Of a stretch of 64,000 nucleotides of DNA, positions 1 to 11,411 are shown in pieces (position 1 is the first letter of the stretch; each line of letters opens with the position of its first letter). The stretch is taken from assembly GCA_036186865.1 (NCBI GenBank), contig AP025053.1, positions 4,820,035 to 4,884,034 on the forward strand. The letters are read 5' to 3'. The DNA is from Eustoma russellianum. Lineage: Eukaryota; Streptophyta; Magnoliopsida; Gentianales; Gentianaceae. Under the pieces are notes generated by a model that searched no databases, was not told the DNA's origin, and was given only the letters and a program-made list of their open reading frames with translations. The translations under genes were made by a program, and so were the position numbers.

Positions 1-1340
1 AAAAAAAGATAAAATAAGTAAAAAAAACATATATATATATATATATATATGCCTATATTTGATAGTGGCGGTTGCGGCGTAAGAAAAGCAAAAAAAAAAA
101 TTATAATAATATATACATATAAACAGTAATGAAATAGTAATGATAAAGTATATATTAATATATATAATTGATTTAATCAACATTAATAATGTTTTATAAA
201 TAAAAAAATTTAGAAACCTATTAAATAAATTAAGATACAGAAAATAAAAAAAATAGTAGGGGAAGATAAAATATTTAAATAAAATATCTAAGTGTTTGAA
301 AGCCTAGGAAAAATAAAATAAAGTGTAGAAACCTAAAATAAAGTCTAGAAAGACAAAATAACGGTAGAAGATAAAATACAGTAATGAACCCCACGCAACA
401 TAGGGTAACTACGCAATATAGGTAATACGCAACATAGAACGGAGCATGCATCATAGGACAAACGGAAGTGTGCAAGTGTGACGCATTCATGGCACAAGCA
501 TTGCATTTGGCCTATGAGCCGTGTGGCCTGACGAGGCGTGTGATGGGTGTTGGTAATAATGGTTACCTTCATCCGATAGGACCCGGGACATGCATAGCAT
601 AACATGGAAAAGAATGAGCATAACGTGTGATATTAAATGACTGCGTGTGACACGGAGATAGAAGTGCATGCATCATGAACTTGCGCATTGCATTTATTAT
701 TGTTGTGATTATTTGTCTTGTTATTAAGTTGTTTCCGCATTACATTTTGGGATACGGATTGGGTCGGGTATGTGTTATTCCCTTATTTATGCTTTATTTG
801 CTTTATTATCTATTTGTTTATGCTTCATTGCTTTATCTACCTGCACCATGCTTTATGTGCTTTATGTGTTACCCGACTCAGTATGTGACAGTCCCTTTTC
901 GGGAGAGACGGGTAACCTACGAGTGACTCCCATCACTCACCCCCCACCACCCCTCCACAGGTGAGCAGGACTACGAGTATATATGATTACCGAGGGTAGG
1001 ACAGATTACGCAAACTGGGACGAGTGAGCTGGACTCGAGAAGGGATCTCGTTGATCGGGAGCTTGTTTCTTGGGATAATCAGATAGACCTCCACCCAAGT
1101 TTATTATTTGATTTTAGTATTTCATATTTGACTTAGCGGGTCTCGTCAACCCTTGTACTTAATTTCTACACCGATGGATTTAATTTAATTGAGTTATTAT
1201 TTTTATTATCGTTTCTGCGAAAAAAATTTCTATGTCAGTTTTGACGTGCAAAGAAGTTTGAACGACGCCTTGTAGTCCTCTTAGTATGCTACGACGGGTG
1301 CACTGTTCCCGATGCTAGGGCTCGGGAGCGGGGCGCTACA
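1..1340 (+). repeat. Ty3/Gypsy LTR, plus orientation, 5' part outside window
   Basis: The last 500 bases of this block match, in reverse complement, the LTR at 4975-7365: both end GGGGCGCTACA and share the TCGGGAACAGTGCACCCG block and a CACTCACCCC...GGTGAGC block. The LTR ends at 1340 and no primer binding site follows, so this is either a 3' LTR or a solo LTR whose start lies left of the window. It abuts the integrase remnant of an element in the opposite orientation. The remainder is AT-rich with a short (TA)n tract at about 31-50. No gene is supported in it. Confidence 0.75.
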
Positions 1341-4300
1341 CAAAGGGTGACATGCCGATGGCACTGTGGTGACTGTTGTTGTAGGAGAACTCAATTAGCT
1401 TGATCATACTGTCTCAGTTTCCCTTGAAGTCTAATGCGCACGCTCTCAACATGTCCTCTAAAGTCTGAATGGTCCTCTCAAACTGCCCGTCTATCTGTGG
1501 ATGAAAAGAGGTACTCAATCGCATCTCCGTCCCCAACCTTTTCTGACATGCTGACCAGAATCGGGAGATGAATATTGGATCGCGATCTGAGACTATACTG
1601 ACTGGAACTCCATGAAGACTGGCAACATCATCAATGTACAACATCACCAATCTCTACAAGGTCACGTCACTTGGCACAGGTAGAAAGTGAGCAGACTTCA
1701 TCAATCGGTCCACGATCACCCATATCATGTCGTTACCGTTTTTTTTTGTTTCAAGGAGTCCTAATACAAAGTCTATCGTCACATGCTCCCACTTCCACTT
1801 CGGTATCTCCAACGGCAACATCAAACCTCCCGGCCTCTGATGCTCTGCCTTAACCTGCTGACAAACAAGGCATCTCTCAATGAACTCACCGATGTGTCTC
1901 TTCATACCATCCCACCAATAATGCTTCTTTAGATCATTATACATCTTTGTAGCATCTGGATGAATCGACAACTTCGGATTATGTGCCTCCTTCAACAATT
2001 CCTTCCTCAGATCCTCATCATCATTTACGCACAACCTTCCCTGGAACTAAATACTACCATTATTATGTATCTGGAAGCCCTCAATCAGACCGATCAGCAT
2101 CCTCTCTCGTACATCTCTGAGCATCATATCCTCCTTCTGCGCCTCCTTAATCCGCTCAATCAGAGATGGTGTAATGACTAAGGCCGCCAGAACATTAGCA
2201 GTGGAGTCAACAATGTCAAGATCAAACTCTGCCATCTCTTTCTCCAATGGTGTATGTCCGGCGTGGTTAGACTTTCTACTTAGGGCATCTGCAACTCGGT
2301 TTGCCTTTCCCGAGTGATAACTGATGGTCATGTCATAATCCTTAAGTAGCTCAAGCCATCTCCTCTGACGCATATTCAACTCTTTCTGTGTGAATAAGTA
2401 TTTCAATCTCTTATGATCAGTGAAGACTTTGCACTTTACGTCGTATAGATAATGGCGCCAGATCTTTAACGCAAGCACCACCGCTGCTAACTCCAGGTCA
2501 TGGGTCGGGTAATTTTGCTCATATTGCTTCAATTGTCTAGATGCGTATGCGATAACCCTGTCTCCCTGCATTAACATGCATCCTAGCCCATTCTTCGAGG
2601 CGTCGCTGTAGATGACAAAACCCTTCAGTGTCAGAGGGTTGTGCAAACACTGGTGCAGTCGTCAACCTCCGCTTTAACTCCACAAAGTTTTTCTCACAAT
2701 CAGAGGTCCATCCAAACTTAGCCACTCTTTTTTTTTCTTGAGTCAATCGACTCAGTGGTGCTGCAATACTCGAAAAAAACCCTCCACAAATTTGCGATAG
2801 TAACCAGCAAGGCCATGAAAGCTGCGTACCACCGTGACATTAGTAGGTTGGGGCCATTCTGTGATCGTCTCTATCTTCTTTGGGTCAACAGAGATGCCCT
2901 CCTTAGAAATCACGTGGCCCAAGAAGGTCACACTCTTCAACCAAAACTCACACTTGCTAAACTTTGCATACAACTTCTTCTTCCAAAGAGTCTCCAATAC
3001 CCCCCGTAAGTGTTCAACATGAGTCTCCTCATCATGCGAATACACCAAAATGTCATCGATGAACACTACCACGAACCGATCCAACTGCCTCCTGAATACT
3101 GTGTTCATCAATTCCACAAAGGCCGCTGGTGCATTCATCAGTCCAAAGGGCATTGTAAGAAACTCGTAGTGCCCATATCGAGTGCGGAACGCCGTCTTTG
3201 CTATCTCCTCCGCCCTAATCCTCAACTGATAGTAGCCTGATCGGAGGTCAATCTTCGAGAACACTCTGGCACCCTTCAACTGATCAAATAGATCGTCGAC
3301 CCTTGGTAGTAGATATTTATTCTGTATCGTGATCTTATTAAGCTCACGATAATCGATGCATAGCCTCAGACTACTGTCCTTCTTCTTCACAAATAATATC
3401 GGTGCCCCTAGGGCGAAACACTAGGTCTGATGAACTTCTGGTCCAGCAACTCCAGCAACTTTTCCTTGAGCTCTTTAACTCTGCTGGTGCCATCCTGTAT
3501 GACACCTTCGAGATCGGTTCGGCTCTGGGTATAAGATCGGTCTCGAACTCTGCTTCCCTGCTCAGTGGTGAACCTGGTAGCTCATCAGGGTATACATCCT
3601 CAAATTCTCGTACCACCGGAATGTCCTCCCCTTTGCTTTCTGGTGCTTCTGACCCTGTGGTGGAGGGGCTTATGCCGGTGTAGGCACTCTCTAGCGTAAT
3701 GTCCCTATTTGCCACAATTACAGCAAACCTTTTAAGCTCTCCAGCACTGACCTGTGTGCGAACGCCCACACTGTGTACATACTGGGGGTGGCGGTCCAAC
3801 TGCCTTGAGTGACTGTGCTGCCGTCATTGCGGGACCCTCAATCATCAATGGTCGAGACGCCGATCCCTGTCCCTGCTGTGGTGGTCTGAAAGATTGCCCG
3901 GTCAGATGGCGGTACGGAATCTTCAGCCATCTCACCGATCTCCCAGGACGGAACTCCTCTCGCGGTCTCTTAGCCCTGTCGACCGCTGCAACCCTCTCGA
4001 GATCACCCTCGACCTCAAGACACACCTTCAACAACTCTTTAAAAATGGTAGGCTGGGTGCAGATGATCAATGACTGAATGCGAGAGCTCAAGCCGATCTT
4101 TAACTCCAGCATCTTTGCTTTTTCGTTATCCATGATGACGGGCATGTATCTCGCAAGTGCATGGAACCTCTCAAAATACTGGTCCCCAGTCATGGACCCC
4201 TATGTCAGGAGCTGAAACTCTGTCATCCTCCTCTGAATGGCACTCTCAGGAACATAGTGCTCCTGGTACTCCTCCCTGAACGAGGTCTATGTCGGCGGTG

Positions 4301-4718
4301 GAGTCAATCTGCGTGCCACACCCTGCCACCATTGCTCGGCATCACCCTCTAAGAATACAACCACATCAACCTTCAGGCCATCCGGAACCTGTATCAACCT
4401 CAACTGCTCAGACACATTCTTGAGCCAGATCTCAGCTCCTCCGGTCGTGTGGTACCCCTGAACATAAGTATCCAGCAGTTCTGCATCTCCCGGTAGAAAA
4501 ATCGAAGCCCCTTTGGGGGGTGGTGGCTGCTGCTGCTACTACTGCTGCCGCAGGTGAGCCATTCGTATCTGCTACTAGGCCACCAATGTAGTCAGCGTAG
4601 CCAGGGTATCTACAAGGACCTGAAGAATGGTCTCCTGACCCTACTGATCATCGCCATCATGTCCTATGTTTTCAGCTTGCGGCTCGCATCGTGGAGGCGT
4701 TATCTGAATTTGAGTCAT
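1341..4718 (-). pseudogene. Ty3/Gypsy gag-pol remnant
   Basis: The gag start is at 4718 and is followed by an early stop. The gag core (about 4193-3732) ends in a zinc-finger-like CTQCGRSHTGQC. Reverse transcriptase (about 3700-2750) holds the LPGSP leader, LCIDYRELNK, MPFGLMNAPAAF and the catalytic FIDD. RNase H (2646-2047) holds DASKNGLGCML and the TDHKRLKYLF block. Integrase keeps its zinc-binding H-H-C-C part (CLVCQQVKAEHQRP), a core with TIDFVLGL and SDRDPIF, and ends at the text IGMSPF. The W of the LEDMLRACALDFKGNW block is a stop. No protease is visible: the gag finger runs almost straight into the leader of reverse transcriptase, so roughly the protease-coding part has been deleted. 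No functional product is expected. Confidence 0.85.
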
Positions 4719-4958
4719 GAGACGAGGACAGCTTAATCAAGAATAAGTTGAAGGATTGGACGCCTATAAAACGGTAATTAAACAAAGAAAGCTCACCATC
4801 GGCACACACCTTCCATACCCCCGATCATAACTTAAGTCTAAAATCATCACTTAAGTCTACTTTGTTTATTAGGGGCAAAATTGTCATTTCGCAAAAAAAC
4901 CATAACTTATGTCTAGTGATCTAGTTAATCCTGCATTTCCGAGGCGGATCTGAAGCCT

Positions 4959-4972
4959 TGGCTCTGATACCA
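4959..4972 (-). other. Primer binding site, tRNA-iMet type
   Basis: The minus strand reads TGGTATCAGAGCCA, the usual complement of the 3' end of plant initiator tRNA-Met. It sits two bases inside the LTR end CTACA at 4975, which fixes the orientation of the element and the inner edge of its LTR. Confidence 0.85.
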
Positions 4973-4974
4973 CC

Positions 4975-7365
4975 TGTAGCGCCCCGCTCCCGAGCCCTAA
5001 CATCGGGAACAGTGCACCCGCCGTATCTCACTAAGGAGAATACAAAGCGTCGAATCAATCTCTTACTTGTCAAAAATGACGCAGAAATTTTTTGCGGAAA
5101 CGTAAACTCCAATAATCGTCATTATATTGCTAAATAAAAATTCTGGGAATAAAAATAGTAAAGTAGTATGTGGAAAATCCTCAAAGTATAAATAAGAACA
5201 AAACAGCTGCAGAGTCCCCTCATATCCTAGCTGCAGCTCTCAACCAGCCCACTCCGCTATGTCCGTCCCGTCCTCAACGAAGATGTGCTCATAGTCCTCA
5301 TCCGGCTCACCTGGGAAGTAGGGGTGAGTGACAGAAAATCACCCAGTAGATGCCCGCCTCAAACCAATACAAAACGTGCATACCGAATGATATAGCCACA
5401 TAGCACATAGCACATAGCACATAAAGATAAGATAACCACATAGCATATAGATATAAGATAAAACCATATAGCACATAAATATAAGATAAAACCATATAGC
5501 ACATAATTATAAGATAAAATCACATAGCACATAAATATAAGATAATATGCATAAGATAAAGTAAATGCGGTAAGTAAAGCGCTCCACATAAAATGCGCAA
5601 GTACGTGATGCATGCTCAATCAACGTGTCACACGCAACAAGAATCATGTCATGCAATATGCCCCTAGACCTATATGCAATGCATGATCCCGGAATTGACT
5701 GGATGCCTGTAGCTCGTACACTACAATCCACCCTGACCGATGCCCGTGGCCCGTACACCACGATCCACCAAAACCGATGCCCATGGCCCGTACACCATGA
5801 TCCACCATGACCGAGTACCCATAGCCCGTACAGCATCATCCACTCCACTCGAGCGTCTGAGACCCGTACATCTCAACCCACTCCAAATGCAAATGCACGT
5901 GCCATGAATGCAACAACAAAAGTCGCCTGGGCCCGTACGCCCATCCTCACCAACTCCGGCACTCAATATTTAGTCGCCTGGGGCCCGTACGCCCATCCTC
6001 ACCATCTCCGGCACTCAATATTTAGTTTAGTAAATTTTACGAACATTAAAAAGTTGTTATTTAGCATTCCCCTTATTTTTCCTTAGCTTATATTAATTTT
6101 CTAGAATTTTCTACTAATTTTCTCTTATTTAATTCCATTTATTACTAATTATTTTTAATTACTTACATTTACCAAAATTCAGAAATTAAGTGGGAATAAT
6201 TTAATTTTAACCTTTTATATTTTCTGTCATTTATTTAAAATTTTCTGATAAATAATCATATTTTTCTGGAATTTTAAACTAATTTTTAATTTATTATTTA
6301 TCATTTATTCATTTCAGAAATTAATTTTCAGATTTTTTTAAAATTTTCCGGTTTGGGCCGGCCTGCTGGCCTGGTCCGGTCCGCTGGCCATCCGGTCCGG
6401 TCCGGCAGCCAGGCCGGTCCAACAACATTTTCCTTTTTTTTATTTTTTTATATTAAATTATATTTCCTTCTAACCTTCATAAAATATTCGTTTTAACTCC
6501 GATTGACCTCAAACCAGTTGCGTTGGACTTGTTATAACGAGACGCAACTTTTGGGAGTGGACACGTCAGCACGTATCCGGACGCGCCGTCAGGGGCCACG
6601 CGTGGGCCCCATGCGCCACCTCCTGAAACGCGTCCGTCAGACCTTTTTTTTTGACTTTCAACCCAATCCCAACCTATTCCGGGCTAGATGAACCTAATCT
6701 AGGGCCAAAACGCAATTTTATAGAACCCTAAATGTGAAAATATTCAACCTTTTGATTTCATTCAAGAGTGTTTCCAATTCGAATCACAACTACCATCAAT
6801 TTCAATGCACACACATACACATACAGCCATAAAGAACACATCTCATGCTTTCCCATATAAAACAAAACAAAATTCACATATTAAACAAATAAAAACAACG
6901 AATCACATTAATATATCATCAAAGCATGCATGGATTATACCCGTTTGTGGGGGGAAGAGACACCTACCTTTTTTGACGAATCTCCTACGCGATTCTTTTC
7001 TTCCTAACCTCGGTTGATGGATCAAGGTGTTGAGACTTTTTTTTTTAATATATGTGGCCGCTGGAGGCTTGGGGGGGGGAAATTGGGTTTGTTTGTTTAA
7101 TTTTTTTTCTTTTTGTGGGCAAGTGGCGGCAGAACCAAGGAAGAAAAAGAAGGGATGGGTTTTTTTTTGTGGGTGGTGTGTTATGTATTTATATAATAAG
7201 GTAGGTATAGGATAGGTATTAGGTTTTCCTATTTGGTTAAGGTTTAGTTTTTTTTTCTAATAAATCTCTAATTCTAATTGTTTAACTTTATCACTATCTT
7301 TTATTAATAGCTACTTATCAATATCATATATATATATATATTTTTAAAAAAACACGGTTGTAACA
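4975..7365 (-). repeat. 5' LTR of the Ty3/Gypsy element
   Basis: The inner edge is certain from the primer binding site. The outer edge is inferred from the minus-strand start TGTTACAACC at 7365 paired with the end GCGCTACA. This gives an LTR of about 2.4 kb, long but normal for Tekay-type elements. It contains a GC-rich CCGGTCCGG repeat (6345-6420) and a degenerate stretch of ATAGCACATA repeats at 5400-5540, with two further near-repeats at 5700-5890 and 5925-6025. Short open frames in it are not conserved. Confidence 0.65.
7186..7195 (-). promoter_or_regulatory. Putative LTR TATA box
   Basis: TATATAAATA on the minus strand lies about 170 bases inside the proposed LTR start, where a U3 promoter is expected. 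No other promoter element was checked. Confidence 0.4.
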
Positions 7366-7438
7366 GTTTGTCTGTCCAATTTCTCCATTTCTTCCAGCCT
7401 TTAATTTTGCTTTTTGGTTCCTCAGTCTCTGAAAAACC

Positions 7439-7545
7439 ATGGCGACGGCGGCAAGACCCACTTGGGCTCCTGCTAAAGGTGGAAACGAGCAAGAAGGTTC
7501 CCATATTTTCAGTCCCTCCAGAAGTACTCTTTCCGAGATCTTGCT
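7439..7545 (+). pseudogene. CWC15 (Cwf15/Cwc15 splicing factor) first-exon fragment
   Basis: Translation from the ATG at 7439 gives MATAARPTWAPAKGGNEQ, which is nearly the invariant start of plant CWC15, a component of the NineTeen-associated part of the spliceosome. After the text IFSPS the frame breaks by one base. The other frame then continues with QKYS-FRDLAAH, as in the family. Homology ends there, at about residue 35 of a protein usually near 230 residues long. About 70 bases of pyrimidine-rich 5'-UTR-like sequence precede it (7370-7438). The Gypsy LTR ends within a few bases of that leader. It is a broken gene fragment: either the remnant of a locus cut by transposons, or a partial duplication. 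No downstream exons were seen. Confidence 0.75.
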
Positions 7546-8320
7546 GCACATATTTTTTGGACCCCTCCTGCCATTCACCTCTTTTTTAATCGGAGAAATA
7601 ACACTAATGATTTTAACCAGAGGAACCTCAAACGTTTTACTATCATGAATACTTATAGATTAGCTTTATTGAATTTTTTGTGATATTAGGTTAACAAGCT
7701 TGGTCTGCTTTCTTTCTGCTTGGATGGTTGCGTGGGAGGAATATAATGGGAATGCCAAGTCTAGTGGAAATTTAAAGAAGGGGCGGCTGTGGGGGCGGAG
7801 AGGTGGGCGGCGCTTGGTAGAGGTGGGCGGGGGAGAGGGGCGACGGCTGGTGGGTAAGAATTGATGGAAAGAAGATGAAGAGGGTAGGGGTAAAATAGGT
7901 AATTCATATTATATGTATTTAAAATACATTTTTTTAATTATATCAAGGGGGTAACCGTGTATTTTTCAAACATTAGAGAAGGTAAATGTGTATTTTTAAA
8001 CATTAAAATGGTTATTGAAGATTATACCAAACACTAAGAGGGCAAAAGGGAATTATCTCTAGATATATAGATAGAGAGATAAAGGAGAGGAGATAAAGTC
8101 ACTTATATGACTATTGTATCAAATGCCATATCGGGCTTGTCACGCTACTTATTTTATTAGAATATTTATATTAAATCTTCAAACATTTGATACAACAAAT
8201 ATGCATTAATCCCTTGTTGAGAGAGAGAGAGGGGCTGAGAGGGTACAAACACATTTGCCTTCAATTAGTAAACTGTACTTCTTTTGCCTTAAAAGTATTG
8301 TCACAAGGTTAAATTGTTTT
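7546..8320. other. Intergenic, no gene seen
   Basis: AT-rich sequence with one G-rich stretch (7780-7860) of GGGCGG-type words. It also has an (AG)n-rich patch near 8060-8095 and 8220-8240. No coding region or named repeat could be supported. Confidence 0.5.
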
Positions 8321-8324
8321 GATA

Positions 8325-8578
8325 TACACGGTTATGACTATTTTAATAGCGGACGTTTTTTTATTTATGTTTATTAAATCTCTTCACTAGTACACTATCA
8401 CATCATATTCCTGGTATTATGTCATCTATGCAGGTATATATATAGTCGGGATCTCAGTGTAAACAAATTCTATATCTCTTTGGATAGATGTATTGTTTTC
8501 CTGTCTCTCACCATCGCCAGACTCTAGCGATAACTTTTGTTGTCGTTGTGATATATTGTGTATGTTTGTTGATTTAAC
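8325..8578 (+). mobile_element. RTE-type LINE, 3'-end fragment
   Basis: A 5'-truncated copy of the family whose longest member is at 42033-45270. It holds the shared block (tattttaatagcgg, ttcactagtacact, gtcatctatgcagg, tgtctctcacc) and the terminal hairpin CGATAACTTTTGTTGTCG. A short TTG-type tail ends it. Compared with other copies the hairpin has a paired change, A-T in place of G-C. Confidence 0.7.
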
Positions 8579-9942
8579 GTATTATAAAAACAACTATACC
8601 TAACATATTACAACAACAACAAAAGCTTATACCTAACATATTCCAACAAAAACAAAAGCTATCGTTAGATTGTATACTATTCAATCTATTTTTTTCTTTA
8701 CTATTGACTTTTTATACCTATATTGGTGCACCATCGACAGCCTAAAATTATTGATCCAATTATAAATTTCCCAAAGTAAATACCTAAATCTTTTACTAGT
8801 ACTGTAACTTTTCAAACAAGAGTAGCAAAAATCCAGCAGTTTCCATTTGGAAATGGGAGACTCGCTACAGCGGAAAAAAATACGCGGAAACAAGCTCCAA
8901 AATTTCTGTATTCCCGAAAATCTCAGCAGAAATTTGGGAAGATTGAAAGAATTTGACAAATTTCAATAATGGAGGTGCTTATACATATATGTTTTTTAAT
9001 TAGTGTAGTTCGATTTTCTTTAAGATGGAGACAAGAAAAATGAGGGGCCAAAAGGAGTGCAAGTCTAATGACGTTCAATCTTCTTGAAGACCAGAGTGAG
9101 GAGACGCCAAACGCCTGGAACAAGAGGAAAGATATTTGCACAAGTGTCATCACCAGCGATTCTCCTATGATTATTTGCATTCAGCAGTGTTTAAAAGAGA
9201 TGAGCACGCATCTTAAAAGTGCCCTCAGTGTGCAAACCAGCAGCTATTCAAAATTATGTAAGTAGTGGTGCATAGAATGGTTCCGAAGTTTCTGTTTTCT
9301 GACCGAACACATCATCGAACGATTGGTGAAGCCATTTATCAAACATTTGGCCATGAGTTTGGTGAAATATGTTTAGTTACTACATTCAAGATTTCAAATC
9401 CTAAGTTCAGTCAAAGTGACCGAATGTTTGGTTGGTTGCAGACAACAGATTTTTATGTTGTATTTTGATGAAATGATGTAACTTTTGCAACTTGAAACAA
9501 CTCTTTTCAACCATGAACGGTCATAAAGTAACTTGAGAAGTTGAATTATGCGAGGATGTGTCTTTTTTTTTTGTGAAAATAAAAGTCTACAAATACAAGA
9601 ATCTTAAGATTTGAAGACATGCTTTTAAAGATACTTTGGAAGATATTTTTTTAAAAAAAAATGCAGAATTGCTTCCTCTTCTTCCTTGGTCCTCTATTAT
9701 TAAACACTTCGAATACACAAGTTTAATATTCTTCTTGTAGAGCAACAAAAAAAAAACTGTTTTATCCTAAAGGCATTTGCCGCATAGTCTACTTTGCTCA
9801 TGGGTGGATGCAAAATTTGTTCAAGGACAGTAACATTTATTATGTCTCAAATATTTCTTTCTTCTTTGTTTATTTTCTTTTATGTTTGGTTGTCATAGTT
9901 TTGTAATTTCTCATACTATCTTGTGCATCCACAAAAAAAGAA
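8579..9942. other. Intergenic, no gene supported
   Basis: Short open frames at 8681-9180 (-) and 9068-9468 (+) have no recognisable domain. Around 9120-9250 another frame reads HKCHHQRFSYDYLHSAVF and later KCPQCANQQ, broken by stops. It might be an unrecognised gene remnant, but I could not name a family. The stretch 9640-9660 is a T/A homopolymer run. Confidence 0.4.
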
Positions 9943-9947
9943 TTTAA

Positions 9948-10159
9948 TGTTATGGAATAATGTGTTATGGAATATTGTAATAGGCTTTTCAAAATATGTG
10001 TGGATGTCCAAAGGTCATAAACGTATACAATGTATCCCTATCCTATATGTCCTATAAATAGGACACTTTGTTAAGAATATTGGATATAAGACTATGACGA
10101 GAAATAAAGACATTGTTCTCCTCTCATTTTCGTTTCGGATATTACTTAAGTTTATAACA
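9948..10159 (+). repeat. 5' LTR of the 9.9-16.2 kb Copia element
   Basis: 212 bp, TG...CA ends (tgttatgg...tttataaca). It has GGAATATT where the 3' LTR lacks 5 bp. A possible TATA-like word, cctataaata, is at about 10050-10060. Confidence 0.92.
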
Positions 10160-10172
10160 CGTTATCAGCACG
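10160..10172 (+). other. Primer binding site, not the usual tRNA-iMet end
   Basis: The 13 bases after the 5' LTR are CGTTATCAGCACG. They do not match TGGTATCAGAGC. Their complement, CGTGCTGATAACG, resembles the anticodon arm of an isoleucine tRNA (CTGATAA around a GAT anticodon), which suggests priming from an internal tRNA fragment. The role follows from position; the tRNA match is from memory and unverified. Confidence 0.5.
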
Positions 10173-11411
10173 GCCGATAGTTACATATTCTCCACCGGCC
10201 CCTGCAACATCCCCTGTGTTCTCCTCGCCGCTCTAGATATCAGTTTAATAAAGCCTAAAAATCATTCTGTTGTTTGGTAAGCTACTTGCAGCTATATTCC
10301 GCTATCTTTGCACTGCAACTTGCAATTTCTCAGCAATGTTATTTGAAGCTGCTAAAAGTTAAAGTAGCTAGTTTGTTGATTCTGTATTCGCTATATACAT
10401 ATCATGTTAATTACCAAAAGATTAAGAAAAAAAAGATACAAGAAAAAGATATAAATATCTTCGAGAATATTCCAGTAAGAAACTGGTGATATTTATTTTC
10501 CCATCTCTTGTAGCCTTTCATTTTCTGGTTGTGTTTCATGGCATAGTTAATCTCTCATACATGTGACAAACAAATTTACGTGATGTTTGCTTTCGTCTTC
10601 ATCTACGAATAAATACATAGTGTGAATTTTTAACTAAAAGAGTTTCCAAAAAAAATGGTGGTGGTTAGACAAAAGTGGGAGGATAAATCCTCTTTCAGAT
10701 GGAAGAAGGGTGAAAGAGAGAGGTGGAGTGGCGGAGTTCAGGGATTTCATATAACATATCATTATCTTGTGCCAGTTTATATGTTCCTTGTTTTGATACT
10801 CCATATTGTCTTATGAAGTTTTCTTGTCAAATTGTGAAGTGCCTCTAATTGTTTCTGGAAAGATAATCTTATATATTTATATTGTGATTTGTAATTGAGT
10901 TATTGTTTTTATCCCAGTAGATGGCTTGCTTATTAAAGTTTATGGTGTAATAGCCCATGTCACCTTATTTTTCAAACAATTCATGGTCAATTGATGGTTA
11001 GTTGAGAGAGTATACATGATTTGTTTTGGTGTATCGCCATATAGCGTTCTCCCCCTTCCTTTTCAGTTTGTATGAGTTCATGGGATGTCAATATTTTTTT
11101 GTTTGGAAATTGTTTTTAGTAATTCTGCCCAATGATTTGATTGTTATCTTCAATGATCAAATGGGCTATGTGATCTTATGTTGCAATTTACCTTGAGACG
11201 ATGGGATGTTAGAACAATTTCAGGAACACTGCATTTTCTAACTCATCCACCGTTCAAAACATATCTTTATGTGTTCAGATTTTGTTCATTTTTCGTTTCT
11301 ATTGTTACTTATTCCTATCTTATATTCGAAATATTTACACAAGAACTAATCTAGCCTGAAGTCTAGCTCTATTTTGAAAGTAGAAAACTAATATATGGAT
11401 TGAAGCCATAT
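10173..11411 (+). other. Non-coding leader of the Copia element
   Basis: About 1.2 kb between the primer site and the minisatellite with no open frame resembling gag. Its texture (10650-11340) is like an ordinary plant UTR or intron, so it may be captured or inserted sequence. I found no coding match. Confidence 0.4.

Larger units (their letters stand above)
1341..7365 (-). mobile_element. Ty3/Gypsy LTR retrotransposon, truncated and decayed
   Basis: The element reads on the minus strand: 5' LTR (7365-4975), primer binding site (4972-4959), gag, reverse transcriptase, RNase H, then part of integrase. This domain order is that of Ty3/Gypsy. It stops inside integrase at 1341, where an inverted LTR of the same family begins, so its 3' LTR is not in the window. 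The long LTR and the gag and polymerase text resemble Tekay/Del-type chromoviruses, but the chromodomain region is missing, so the lineage is only a guess. Many stops and frameshifts make it dead. Confidence 0.85.

Noticed and set aside
1..7365. A single Gypsy element with two direct LTRs
   Set aside because: The two LTRs are in inverted, not direct, orientation and no primer site follows the left one.
8325..8578. The short repeated 250-bp units as a separate SINE family
   Set aside because: The same block is the 3' end of longer LINE copies at 17226, 24745 and 42033, so they are better read as 5'-truncated LINEs.
9068..9468. Possible gene fragment with KCPQCANQQ text
   Set aside because: Frames are broken and I could not name a family or find neighbouring exons.
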